Source of the DNA: Halorubrum sp. CSM-61
GTDB taxonomy: Archaea; Halobacteriota; Halobacteria; Halobacteriales; Haloferacaceae
DNA length: 64,000 nucleotides
Assembly (NCBI RefSeq): GCF_003781945.1
Contig: NZ_RJJW01000001.1
Span: 95,142 to 159,141 of the forward strand
Direction: 5' to 3'
A program made the translations under genes and the position numbers. Below the pieces are notes generated by a model that was not told the origin of the DNA, did not search any database, and saw only the letters and a list, made by a program, of their open reading frames with translations. Below, in pieces: positions 1 to 7,644 of the stretch (within the stretch, counting starts at the first letter, position 1; each line of letters begins with the position of its first letter).

Positions 1-219
1 CGCTGTGGGCGGCGCAGGGGACGCAAGCACCGCAACGAGGGAGCGAACACCGTGAGCGACCGAGTGAGGCGCGCAGCGAGCGTGCGCCGTCCACAGCGGC
101 TGGGGCTTTGGAAGTGTTCACCCCAGAGTGGTCGATCACTTATAAACAGCCGACAGCAACGCCACTCGATCGCTTATAAACAACCACTCCACCATATCGA
201 TATACCCACTCCCGCTATC
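1..219 (+). repeat. Copy A of four-copy structured non-coding element (left part cut by window edge)
   Basis: Right part of an element found again at 36889-37424, 51093-51533 (inverted) and 63174-63613. Positions 1-16 pair with 83-98 as a long stem. The single difference from full complementarity (GTGGGC against GTCCAC) gives a G·U pair in RNA. Two TTATAAA boxes follow, and the right terminal inverted repeat ATACCCACTCCCGCTATC lies at 202-219. No plausible protein is encoded. Positions 220-329 are a spacer with nothing recognised. Confidence 0.85.
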
Positions 220-329
220 GATCAAAAAGGACCGTTCAGCGATCGATCATCTCGGCGGGAAAGGGTTGGAAAAAACGGAGTTCAGCCGAGGCGAAAAAGC
301 GTGTTCGTTCGTCCGGTATCGACGCGTCG

Positions 330-608
330 TTAGCTTCGGGTGAAGCGGTACTCGACCGTGCCCAGTCCCGGGAGGCTCACGCGGCCGACCGTCTCGCGGT
401 CGACGTGGCGGGCGAGCGAGCGCGCGAAGATCGCGAGCGCGACGACGCCGGTCAGAGCGGCGAGCGAGGCGAGCGGGTACGCGGCCACGAGAACGCCCAG
501 AGCGATGAGCGCGAGGAACGCGAGCGAGCCGCGGACGCTGCCGGCGGGCGAGGCGTTGGGCCCCGGCGATCGACCGGCGGCCGGGAGTCCGTCTTTCATC
601 GGTTGCAT
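330..608 (-). CDS. Small two-helix membrane protein, unknown function
   Basis: A 92-residue protein. Residues 1-25 are polar and Pro/Gly-rich. Two hydrophobic helices follow at about 27-45 and 48-64, then a short charged tail rich in Arg (RSLARHVDRETVGRVSLPG). No family is recognised. The start is supported by a T-rich TATA-like box at 631-639, about 27 nt upstream, which implies a leaderless transcript. It is probably a membrane protein with a cytoplasmic C-terminal tail. It stands alone next to repeat copy A. Confidence 0.6.
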   Translation of the reverse strand: MQPMKDGLPAAGRSPGPNASPAGSVRGSLAFLALIALGVLVAAYPLASLAALTGVVALAIFARSLARHVDRETVGRVSLPGLGTVEYRFTRS

Positions 609-630
609 GGATACGGGTAGGAGACGGGTC

Positions 631-640
631 GATAAAAAAC
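631..640 (-). promoter_or_regulatory. TATA-like box for the 330-608 gene
   Basis: On the minus strand this reads GTTTTTTATC, centred about 27 nt upstream of the ATG at 608, which is the usual haloarchaeal leaderless arrangement. The 641-885 stretch beyond is AT-rich near 640-680 (CATATTACAAATATG) and contains no gene I can support. Confidence 0.5.
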
Positions 641-885
641 TTTCATATTACAAATATGTTTTGAGAATAGTTCACACACGACACTCATCCAGACGGTCTA
701 AAACGGTCGTTAATGCGGTGTAACTGTTGGCATGGTAGCTGTTCGTACACTCGTAACAGATCTAGTAAGTGTGCCGCGCTCGGAGGTTATCGAGGCCGAA
801 ATCCGGTCCGAGGTGAGGGCGGAACGAAACCGATCCCACGTCGGCGATCGGAGGGCTTCTCTCGCTCGCTCGCCACGGTTCGTCC

Positions 886-1290
886 ATGACCACGAGTCCG
901 GCGGCCGGCGGACGAGGGAACGCCCCCTACTGGACGACGGTCCTCGTCGCCGCGCTGTACCTGCCGGCGTCGATCGTCGCCCGCGCGCTCGCCGACCCGG
1001 CGTACGCGGCCGGGCGGCGGGGCGTGCCCCGAGCGATCGTCGACGCGGCGGGCACCGTCCCAGCGATCGCCGTCGCCGGGGCGCTGTGGCTCACGGTCGC
1101 CGGCGGGTTCCTGTACGCCTTCGCCGCGGAGCTCGACGCGATGCGAACCCGGACCGCGTGGTCGCCGCCGGACAGGGGATACCTGATCCTCGCGGCCGGC
1201 TCCCTGCTGGCGCACCCGATTACGGGGGTTCCCTTCCTGTTCCTGCTCGTGCCCGGGTACACGCTTCACCGCGGGCTGCGAGTCAGATAA
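886..1290 (+). CDS. Hypothetical integral membrane protein
   Basis: A 134-residue protein with hydrophobic segments at about 16-33, 55-82 and 99-127, separated by short Arg/Pro loops. This predicts three or four membrane helices. Codon use is typical of the window (GC-rich third positions). No characterised family is recognised. It is monocistronic between the repeat-flanked small gene and the winged-helix gene. Function is unknown. Confidence 0.6.
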   Translation: MTTSPAAGGRGNAPYWTTVLVAALYLPASIVARALADPAYAAGRRGVPRAIVDAAGTVPAIAVAGALWLTVAGGFLYAFAAELDAMRTRTAWSPPDRGYLILAAGSLLAHPITGVPFLFLLVPGYTLHRGLRVR

Positions 1291-1361
1291 CGGGACGTCG
1301 TCGACGCCCGCGGCCCGTACTTTTATTTCGACGCAATACGTCACGTAGATACGAACAGTCA

Positions 1362-1664
1362 ATGTCAGTGACACACCACACACCCTCCGAGGGAACGGAG
1401 ACGCTCTCGACGCCGGATCGACGCCGAGTCATCGCCGGGCTCGCGGACGAGACGGTCGAGACGGTCGCGGACCTGCGGGTTCGCGGACGAGTCGACGAGA
1501 TCGCCGACGAGCTCCGCGAGATCCACCTCCCCGCCCTCGAAGCGGCCGGGTACATCGAGTGGGACCGGGAGGAGGGGACGATCGAGCCCGGACCGAACTT
1601 CGAGGAAGCGGCCGAGCACATCGACGACCTCCCGAACCCGGACGGGGAGCCCGCCGACGACTGA
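1362..1664 (+). CDS. Winged-helix DNA-binding protein, DUF7344-like
   Basis: A 100-residue acidic protein. It starts with a disordered tail, then a helix-rich wH domain at about 17-75. The motif HLPALEAAGYIEWD matches the 'HLPKLEEAGVIDYD' signature that closes this haloarchaeal winged-helix family. An acidic tail rich in Glu/Asp follows. The start was chosen because TTTTATTT at 1321-1328 lies about 35 nt upstream; a longer in-frame reading to 732 is out of character with the family length. Likely a small transcriptional regulator. Target unknown. Confidence 0.75.
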   Translation: MSVTHHTPSEGTETLSTPDRRRVIAGLADETVETVADLRVRGRVDEIADELREIHLPALEAAGYIEWDREEGTIEPGPNFEEAAEHIDDLPNPDGEPADD

Positions 1665-1758
1665 CCCCGTCGGCGCGGGGGTCGCGCCCGTCTCACCGAA
1701 TCCCTCCGCGTCGCGCCCGAGACGTTTTTACGCCCCGGCGGGCGACCCCAGACATCGC

Positions 1759-2679
1759 ATGGCCGAGCCGATACTGAAGTGGGCCGGGGGGAAGCGGCAG
1801 CTCCTCGACGAGCTGTACGCCCGGTTCCCGGCGGCGTACGGCCGTTACCACGAGCCGTTCCTCGGCGGCGGCGCGGTGTTCTTCGACCTGGAACCGCCGG
1901 ACGCGACGCTTAACGACGCGAACCCGCGGCTGGTGAACTTCTACGAGCGGGTGCGCGACGAGCCAGAGGCCCTGATCGAGCGGCTGGAGTCCTTCGACGA
2001 CCCCGAGGCCGACCCGGATCCGGACCTCCCGTACGCCGACGAGACGGTCCGCGGCCGCGACGTGGAGAGCTACTACTACCAGCAGCGCGCGCGGTTCAAT
2101 AAGCGTCCGTACGAGGGCGAGTTCGACCCCGTAGAGGAGGCCGCGCTCCTCTTGTACCTCAACCGCACCTGCTACAACGGGCTCTACCGCGAGAACGCCG
2201 ACGGCGGGTTCAACGTCCCCGTGGGTCGGTACGCGAACCCCGACTGGGTCCAGCGCGAGCGGATCCGGCGCGCGAGCGACGCGCTCGCGGACGCGACGAT
2301 CCGCAACGGCGACTTCGGGTACGTCCTCGACGCCGCGGATCCGGGCGATCTGGTCTACTTCGATCCCCCCTACGAGCCGATGAGCGCGACCGCGAGCTTC
2401 AACGAGTACAGCGCCGAGGGGTTCGACCGCGAGGACCAGCGCCGGCTGCTCGACGTCGCGGCCGCGCTCGACGAGGCGGGCGTGTGGGTCGTCCTCTCGA
2501 ACAGCGGCGTGATGTACGAGCCGTACGCGGAGGCGGGCTTCCGCGTCGAGATCGAAGGGGCGACCCGCGCGATCAACAGCGACGCGGGGAACCGCGACGA
2601 GGTCGACGAGATCGTCGCCACCAACGTGCCGCCGGGGGAGCGGCGCGAGGCCGGACAGCGCGACCTCGCGGAGTTCTGA
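1759..2679 (+). CDS. dam: DNA adenine N6-methyltransferase (Dam/D12 class)
   Basis: A 306-residue enzyme that transfers methyl groups from SAM to adenine N6 in duplex DNA. Visible D12-class motifs are KWAGGKRQLL (residues 7-16), the SAM-binding EPFLGGGAVFF (32-42), and the catalytic DPPY (202-205). Length fits full Dam/MjaIII-type enzymes. A T-rich box at 1725-1730 lies about 30 nt before the ATG. No restriction endonuclase lies beside it, so it looks like an orphan methylase. GATC is the likely target from the family, but the sequence alone cannot prove it. Confidence 0.85.
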   Translation: MAEPILKWAGGKRQLLDELYARFPAAYGRYHEPFLGGGAVFFDLEPPDATLNDANPRLVNFYERVRDEPEALIERLESFDDPEADPDPDLPYADETVRGRDVESYYYQQRARFNKRPYEGEFDPVEEAALLLYLNRTCYNGLYRENADGGFNVPVGRYANPDWVQRERIRRASDALADATIRNGDFGYVLDAADPGDLVYFDPPYEPMSATASFNEYSAEGFDREDQRRLLDVAAALDEAGVWVVLSNSGVMYEPYAEAGFRVEIEGATRAINSDAGNRDEVDEIVATNVPPGERREAGQRDLAEF

Positions 2680-2716
2680 GGGGCGGGCTTTTTGTTCCCC
2701 ATCGCGAGCGACCGCA

Positions 2717-2737
2717 GAGGGCGGGCTTTTTGCCCTC
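2717..2737 (+). terminator. Short hairpin with T5 loop between dam and the stress gene
   Basis: GAGGGC at 2717-2722 pairs with GCCCTC at 2732-2737 around a loop containing TTTTT (2727-2731). A similar GGCGGGCTTTTTG occurs just before it at about 2681-2693. The tracts could end dam transcription. The second T5 also sits about 28 nt before the ATG at 2757 and could serve as that gene's TATA element. The role is ambiguous. Confidence 0.35.
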
Positions 2738-2756
2738 CCCCGCCGACGACCCGGGT

Positions 2757-3206
2757 ATGACCGATCTCGACATCGACCTCGTCCTCGTGTCCGTGGACGG
2801 CAGCGAGGAGTCCCACGAGGCGGTCGACTACGCGATCGCCGTCGCCGCCGAGTACGGCGCGAGCGTCCACGCCTTATACGTGCTCGACGAGGACGTGGTC
2901 CGCGCCATCGACCACGGCGTGGTCGACGAGAGCGACGTGGCCGACGACACCGAGGCGTTCACCGACTCCGTGGCGCGGCGCGCGGAGGCGGCCGGCGTCT
3001 CCCACAGCAACTCCATCGCCTACGGGTTCTCCACGACGGTGAAGACGGTCCACCCCGGCAGCGTCGTGCTCGACACCGCGGAGGAGCTCGAGTCGGACTT
3101 CATCGTCGTCCCGCGCGAGCCCGTCTCCGGCGACCCCGGCGAGGTGCTCGGGAAGGCGGCCGAGTACGTCCTCCTGTACGCCAGCCAGCCCGTGCTGTCC
3201 GTCTGA
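2757..3206 (+). CDS. Universal stress protein (UspA family)
   Basis: A 149-residue single Usp domain beginning LVLVSVDGSEESHEAVDYAI, the usual first strand and helix of the family. It ends with a strand typical of UspA folds (YASQPVLSV). The canonical GxxG(9x)G(S/T) ATP loop is weak: IVVPREPVSGDPGEVLGKAAEYV keeps only part of it, so ATP binding is uncertain. Its stop overlaps the next start (TGATG at 3204-3208), so it is probably co-translated with the downstream membrane protein. Cytoplasmic. Confidence 0.8.
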   Translation: MTDLDIDLVLVSVDGSEESHEAVDYAIAVAAEYGASVHALYVLDEDVVRAIDHGVVDESDVADDTEAFTDSVARRAEAAGVSHSNSIAYGFSTTVKTVHPGSVVLDTAEELESDFIVVPREPVSGDPGEVLGKAAEYVLLYASQPVLSV

Positions 3207-4021
3207 TGGCCGGCGGTCTCCCCTTCCTGCCGGCGGGAACGACGCTGCCGCCCGCGCCGTACCTGGTCGCCGTCCTGCTCGCGACCGCCGGGATCGTCGC
3301 CGCGCTCCGCCGGCGGCGCCCGCGAGTCACCGGCCGTCGCGTGCTCGCGCTCGCCCCGTGGATGGCGCTCGGCTCGGCGGCCCACGTCCTCTACGTCGTC
3401 GACGCGCTCCCGCCGCTCCTCTCCCCGCTCGCCGGCTCGCCGACCGTCTACCTCACGGTGGGGTCGATCGCGGGAGCGGCGTGGCTCGCCGCCGACGCCG
3501 CCCGCCCGGACCGGGTGGCGGAGACACTCGCGGTCGCCGGCGCGCTCTGCCTCGTCCCGGTCGTCGCGGTCGCGGTCTCGACCGGGCTCTCGCCGGCGGG
3601 CGCGCGCTGGTCGACGATTGCGCTCGCGCTCACGGTACCGATCGCCGGCGCCGTCTGGCTCGGCCTGACGCGGCTCCGGCCCGAGACCGCGATCACCGGC
3701 GGCGTCGGCGCGCTCGCGGTGTTCGGTCACGCGCTCGACGGCGTCTCGACCGCGGTGGGGACGACCCAGCTCGGCTTCGGCGAGCGGACGCCGGTCTCGC
3801 GGATCCTGCTGGAGCTCGGCGGCCTCCCGTCGCTCCCGGTGCTCGGCGAGGGGTGGCTGTTCCTGCTCGTGAAGCTCGCGGTCGCGAGCGCCGTCGTCTG
3901 GCTCTTCGCGGCGTACGTCCGGGAGACGCCCGCCGAGGGGTACCTCCTGCTCGGGTTCGTGGCCGCCGTCGGGCTCGGCCCCGCGGCGCACAACCTGCTG
4001 CTGTTCGCGGTCGCCGGGTGA
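3206..4021 (+). CDS. DUF63-family membrane protein
   Basis: A 271-residue polytopic membrane protein with about eight hydrophobic segments. It resembles archaeal DUF63 proteins, for example PWMALGSAAHVLYVVDALPP followed by GSPTVYLT, and a later HALDGVSTAVGT segment. It overlaps the stress gene by one base, which suggests an operon. DUF63 function is not established. Start position and length agree with the family. Confidence 0.7.
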   Translation: MAGGLPFLPAGTTLPPAPYLVAVLLATAGIVAALRRRRPRVTGRRVLALAPWMALGSAAHVLYVVDALPPLLSPLAGSPTVYLTVGSIAGAAWLAADAARPDRVAETLAVAGALCLVPVVAVAVSTGLSPAGARWSTIALALTVPIAGAVWLGLTRLRPETAITGGVGALAVFGHALDGVSTAVGTTQLGFGERTPVSRILLELGGLPSLPVLGEGWLFLLVKLAVASAVVWLFAAYVRETPAEGYLLLGFVAAVGLGPAAHNLLLFAVAG

Positions 4022-4035
4022 GGAACGGGGCTGGA

Positions 4036-4518
4036 TCAGATGACCGCCAGCGCGAACGCGACGGTGACGCCGGCGAGCAGGACGGCCTGTACGAACGCGC
4101 TGGCGAGGGCGCCGACGACCGCGTAGGTCGCCTGCCGAGCGGCCTCGCGCGTGTCGCCGTCGCGTTCGTTCAGCGCGGCGAGGAAGACGGTGCCGCCCAG
4201 TCCGACGACGAGCCCGATCGGGCCGAGCGGGATCAGGAGCGCGATCCCCACCAGCGTCCCGACGACGACGGTCCGGGTCGAGGCACCGCCGATCCGCCCG
4301 GAGACCATTCCCGACGCGAGGTCCGCGGCGGAGGCCAGAAGCGAGACGAGAACGAGCGCGAGCAGCACGGCGAGGCCCGGCTCTGTGAAGCCGGTGGTGT
4401 ACGCGTACCCGACGACGGTCAGCGACGCGAGGACGCCGCCCGGCACGAGCGGGACGAACGAGCTGGCCGTCCAGACGACGAGCAGCGCGATCGCCAGTCC
4501 GGCCGCGAGAGAGGCCAT
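4036..4518 (-). CDS. DUF456-family membrane protein
   Basis: A 160-residue protein with an early FVPLVPGGVLA motif, helices, then a Gly-rich central loop (SGMVSGRIGGASTRTVV) and PLGPIGLVVGLGG, in the order typical of DUF456 membrane proteins. Four to five membrane helices are expected. It is convergent with the DUF63 gene (15 nt gap). The charged stretch NERDGDTREAARQ lies before the last helix. Function in the family is unknown. Confidence 0.7.
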   Translation of the reverse strand: MASLAAGLAIALLVVWTASSFVPLVPGGVLASLTVVGYAYTTGFTEPGLAVLLALVLVSLLASAADLASGMVSGRIGGASTRTVVVGTLVGIALLIPLGPIGLVVGLGGTVFLAALNERDGDTREAARQATYAVVGALASAFVQAVLLAGVTVAFALAVI

Positions 4519-4591
4519 ACGAACCGGACGCTACGCGCGCTGAAAACACTTCACCTCGATCGACCCGGCGGGGGCGGGTCCGCCGCCGACG

Positions 4592-5173
4592 TCAGTCTTC
4601 TTCCTCGACGACTTCCGGGTCCTCGATGGCCGACTGCAGCGAGTCGAGCCCGTTCACCCACTCGGAGACGAGCCCGTACTCTAAGTCCTCGACGAGGTCG
4701 ATGTCGAGGACCTCGCCGTCGATGACCCGGGTGCCGGCCTGCACGACGTAGCCGAGCGCGGCGTCGAGGTCGTCGTCGGCCTCGGCGTCGGCGGCCGCGC
4801 GCACGAACTCGCTCACGTCGCCCTCGACGACGCCGCCGACGACGTACTCCTCGGCCGCGTAGAAGACGGGGACGAGCGAGGTCTGGACGCCGTCGATCAG
4901 CATGACCTTGTCCTCGTCGTCGAACTCCACGTCGGCGAGCACGATGTCGCGGACGTCGCGGATCTCCTCGACCGCGCGGTCCTCGTCGATGCGCCCGTCG
5001 TCGAGCGCCGCGAGCACCTTCACGATCGCGATCGCGGCGTCGTCCTGAAGGTTCAAGAGGAGCCGCGCGGAGTCCTCGTTCTCGGGGTCTAAATCCTCTT
5101 CTTCGAGCCTGTCGAGCCAGTTTTGCCACCGTTCGTCGGTATAGAACGTTTCGACGGCGTCGTCGTCGGTCAT
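4592..5173 (-). CDS. DUF2150-family acidic cytoplasmic protein
   Basis: A 193-residue very acidic protein opening MTDDDAVETFYTDERWQNWLDRLEEE, a sequence characteristic of haloarchaeal DUF2150. It appears all-helical with no membrane segment. The ATG at 5173 was chosen over one nine codons upstream because family members start close to 'ETFY..ERW'. It lies downstream of the TatD-like gene on the same strand, but a 150-nt repeat-containing gap separates them. Function unknown. Confidence 0.7.
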   Translation of the reverse strand: MTDDDAVETFYTDERWQNWLDRLEEEDLDPENEDSARLLLNLQDDAAIAIVKVLAALDDGRIDEDRAVEEIRDVRDIVLADVEFDDEDKVMLIDGVQTSLVPVFYAAEEYVVGGVVEGDVSEFVRAAADAEADDDLDAALGYVVQAGTRVIDGEVLDIDLVEDLEYGLVSEWVNGLDSLQSAIEDPEVVEEED

Positions 5174-5269
5174 GTCCCGTACGTCGCCCGGACTACTCAA
5201 ATGCCTTTCCTATCGATCGCCGAGAGAGAGGACGTCTCACCCGCTCGACGGCGGGATTCGGGCGACGCG

Positions 5270-5325
5270 ACTCGGGCGCCGCGACGCGGGCGGCGAGATT
5301 CGGGCGCCGCGACGCGGGCGGCGAC
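5270..5325. repeat. 28-bp direct repeat, two tandem copies, between two minus-strand genes
   Basis: The unit beginning TCGGGCGCCGCGACGCGGGC occurs twice in tandem at period 28, immediately after the stop codon of the TatD-like gene. A shorter related piece (GATTCGGGCGACGCGA) precedes it at about 5255. It is GC-rich slippage-type DNA with no coding sense. Confidence 0.6.
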
Positions 5326-6183
5326 TCACGCCTCCCGATCCAGCGTCGCCTCGGTGTCGATCCCGTAGACCGCGCGGGGAGTCTCGACGTGAGCCGTGCG
5401 GACCGCGTCGTCGTACCCCTCCTCCAGCAGCCAGCGGACGCGGCGCGGGACGGTCTTCGGACCCATCACCATCCCCGGCTTCTCCGGGTCGTCGACGAAG
5501 TCGGTCTCCATCAGGAACGGCTCGCCCGCCTCCGCCGCGCGCTCCAGCCGGTCCTTCTCGCTCATGACGCTCGGGGTCGGGCCCGCGAGCCGCCCCTCCG
5601 CGTAGTGTTTCACGACGTTCGTCGGGTCGAGCCCGGACTCCTCGGCGACGGCGGCCAGATCGGTGAGGTCCTCGCTCGCCTCGGTGTGCAGTTGGACGGC
5701 GCAGTCGAGCGCGGCGCCCAGCTCGAACGCGCGCCGCGTCACGGCGTTCGAGGCGTCCCAGACCGCGTCGCTCACGTCGTAGTGCGGGCGGCCCGACTTG
5801 AGCGCGAGCGCGTCGCCGTCGGCGACGAACTCGCTCGCGACCTCCAGCCCCCCGCACATCAGGTCGCGGGCGTCTTCGGGTGAGAGCCCCCGCTCGTCGA
5901 CGAGCCGGCTGATCAGGCCGGGGTGAACGCCGAGCACCGGCCACGCCCGCCCCGGGAGGACCTCGTTCGCGTCCGCGACCGCGTCGAGCGTCTCCTCGAA
6001 GACCGGCCGGAAGTCGGCGGGCTCGTCGGGCTCGACCCCGAGGTGCCACGACGGTTTGTTCACCACGAGCAGGTGGGTACCGCCGAGCCGGACGAAGTCC
6101 TCGACGGCGTCGGTCCCGCGGCCGTGACGCGGGTCGAGGTGGAGGTGATTATCGAGCACCGGCGTGTCGAGGTCGTCGGTCAT
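5326..6183 (-). CDS. TatD-related metal-dependent hydrolase
   Basis: A 285-residue amidohydrolase-fold protein. The N-terminal HxH pair is in LDNHLHLDPRHG (His13, His15). Later metal-site candidates are VQLHTEA, VVKHYAEG and LMETDFVDDP. This pattern matches archaeal TatD-related proteins (PF01026), which are candidate metal-dependent nucleases or hydrolases. The substrate cannot be read from sequence. A clear TATA box (GTTTATAACC on the minus strand) lies about 29 nt upstream, so the gene is probably leaderless. Confidence 0.8.
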   Translation of the reverse strand: MTDDLDTPVLDNHLHLDPRHGRGTDAVEDFVRLGGTHLLVVNKPSWHLGVEPDEPADFRPVFEETLDAVADANEVLPGRAWPVLGVHPGLISRLVDERGLSPEDARDLMCGGLEVASEFVADGDALALKSGRPHYDVSDAVWDASNAVTRRAFELGAALDCAVQLHTEASEDLTDLAAVAEESGLDPTNVVKHYAEGRLAGPTPSVMSEKDRLERAAEAGEPFLMETDFVDDPEKPGMVMGPKTVPRRVRWLLEEGYDDAVRTAHVETPRAVYGIDTEATLDREA

Positions 6184-6207
6184 GCGTGAGGGAGGGGCCG
6201 GGCGACG

Positions 6208-6217
6208 GTTATAAACA
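6208..6217 (-). promoter_or_regulatory. TATA box of the TatD-like gene
   Basis: On the minus strand this reads GTTTATAACC, centred 29 nt upstream of the ATG at 6183. It is one of the clearest leaderless promoters in the window. Confidence 0.6.
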
Positions 6218-6270
6218 ACGGCTGCGGGCGTCGCGGCGTCGCGGCATCGCGATCCCCGCCGAGTGCCGCC

Positions 6271-6321
6271 GGTAGCGCTCAGTCGCCGGTAGCGCTCAGT
6301 CGCCGGTAGCGCTCAGTCGCC
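6271..6321. repeat. Three tandem 17-bp repeats covering the methyltransferase stop codon
   Basis: The unit GGTAGCGCTCAGTCGCC starts at 6271, 6288 and 6305. Read on the minus strand each copy carries GGCGACTGA, so the true stop codon at 6313-6315 is followed by two further copies of the gene's last codons out of phase. This looks like slippage duplication of the 3' end. Confidence 0.8.
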
Positions 6322-7167
6322 GCCGGGCGCGCGGTACAGGAGGTCGTACTGGTGCGCGACGTAGGTGAGCTCGCCGTCGCGTAACTGCCCGCGCCGGGAT
6401 TCGACCCAGTCGTCGCCGCGGTCGACGTCGGCGTCCGCGAGCGCGTCGGCGACGAACTCGAGGATCCGTCCGAGGAAGTACGACTCGTCGGCGAGGTAGT
6501 CGCTCCCCCGGGGGCGGACGATCCAGTCGGAACTCGCCATCGCGAGGAGCGTCCCCGCTCGCCGTCGACACAGGTCGGCGAGGTGGCGCCCCGCGCGGAC
6601 GTCCCGACCGGGTCGGGCGTCGATGGCCGCGTGGTACGCCCGTTCGGCCGCGCGGTCGGCCGGGTGGTCCGGCTGGAAGATGGTCCCGCCGTCGAAGGTT
6701 ATCGGGAGGTACGCGAGCCCGCCGGGTCGGAGCGCCGATTCGGCGGCGTCGATCAGCGCTTCGGGATCGACGAGGTCGGCGAACGCCTGCGCGACGACGA
6801 GGTCGACCCCCGATTCCGCGCGGAGCGCCGCGAGCGCGTCGCCCGTCTCGAAGGCGGCGGTCAGGTCCCCCACCGAGACCGTTCCGTTGGCGACTCGCGC
6901 GTCGTACCCGCGGCGACGCAGCTCCCGGGGTCGCACGGCCCGAGCGAACTCGACGACGCCGGGGTCGCTGTCGACGCCGCGGTACGTCGCGGCGTCGACG
7001 CCCCACTCGAGCAGGGTCGGGACGGTGACGCCGGTCCCGCAGCCCGCCTCGACGACGCGCGGCGCCTCGGGGAGCGCGGCGAGCAGCCGGTCGCGCACCC
7101 GCGGCGAGCGGGCGCGCTCGTCGACCGACCGCTTGGCCTCCAGGTACCGCGTCGCCGCGTGGTTCAT
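6313..7167 (-). CDS. Class I SAM-dependent methyltransferase
   Basis: A 284-residue protein with motif I VVEAGCGTGVTVPTLL (residues 38-53), an acidic motif II (YRGVDSDPGVVEFAR) and a post-motif VDLVVAQAFADLVD, then SALRPGGLAYLPITFD. This is a complete Rossmann methyltransferase. The start at 7167 overlaps the PTPS-like stop by 4 nt (ATGA), so it is translationally coupled. It ends the minus-strand arfA cluster. The substrate is unknown; the context suggests a pterin/flavin-type or lipid-linked small molecule, which is inference. Confidence 0.8.
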   Translation of the reverse strand: MNHAATRYLEAKRSVDERARSPRVRDRLLAALPEAPRVVEAGCGTGVTVPTLLEWGVDAATYRGVDSDPGVVEFARAVRPRELRRRGYDARVANGTVSVGDLTAAFETGDALAALRAESGVDLVVAQAFADLVDPEALIDAAESALRPGGLAYLPITFDGGTIFQPDHPADRAAERAYHAAIDARPGRDVRAGRHLADLCRRRAGTLLAMASSDWIVRPRGSDYLADESYFLGRILEFVADALADADVDRGDDWVESRRGQLRDGELTYVAHQYDLLYRAPGGD

Positions 7168-7568
7168 CGGTCGAGCGCGCGGCGGTGGCTGGCCCACGCG
7201 GAGTCGTCCTCCCAGACCCGGACGACGAGCTCCTCGGGGTTCGGATCGTCCATCGCGGCGGCGACCCGATCGCCGAACAGCCTCGCGAAGTGCTCGACGC
7301 TCGGATTCAGCCCCTCGAACTCCGGGAGGTCGTTCAACAGCGCGTCCCGATACCGCTCCTCGAGGTCGTCCAAGATCGACTCGACGGCGTCGATATCGAC
7401 GAGGTAGCCGTACTCGCCGAGTTCGGGGCCGGCGAAGCGGACCTCCGCGGTAAACCGGTGGCTGTGGACCTCTCCCTCCGGCGGCTCCGGATCCGGAACC
7501 GTGAGGTAGTGCTGTGCGACGAACTCGCGCGTGACGGTCAGTCGGTACGGGTAGTGGGGGTCTGTCAT
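7164..7568 (-). CDS. 6-pyruvoyl-tetrahydropterin synthase-like (PTPS) family protein
   Basis: A 134-residue protein. The zinc site is visible as His20 (VAQHYLTV) plus His35 and His37 (EVHSH). The C-terminal half has LNDLPEFEGLNPSVEHFARLF, the usual PTPS/QueD 'PT.EN.A' region. The catalytic Cys four residues before the HxH is replaced by Glu31, an arrangement known from PTPS-III enzymes, which make 6-hydroxymethyl-dihydropterin instead. It is therefore unlikely to be a QueD enzyme. It is coupled to the methyltransferase and follows the MDR dehydrogenase (76 nt). Confidence 0.8.
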   Translation of the reverse strand: MTDPHYPYRLTVTREFVAQHYLTVPDPEPPEGEVHSHRFTAEVRFAGPELGEYGYLVDIDAVESILDDLEERYRDALLNDLPEFEGLNPSVEHFARLFGDRVAAAMDDPNPEELVVRVWEDDSAWASHRRALDR

Positions 7569-7644
7569 GGTCGGTGTATGGCGCTTCGATGACCGGTGCG
7601 ATCTCGGTTCGATGGCCGGTGCGGTCTCGGCCGATACCGGTCGA

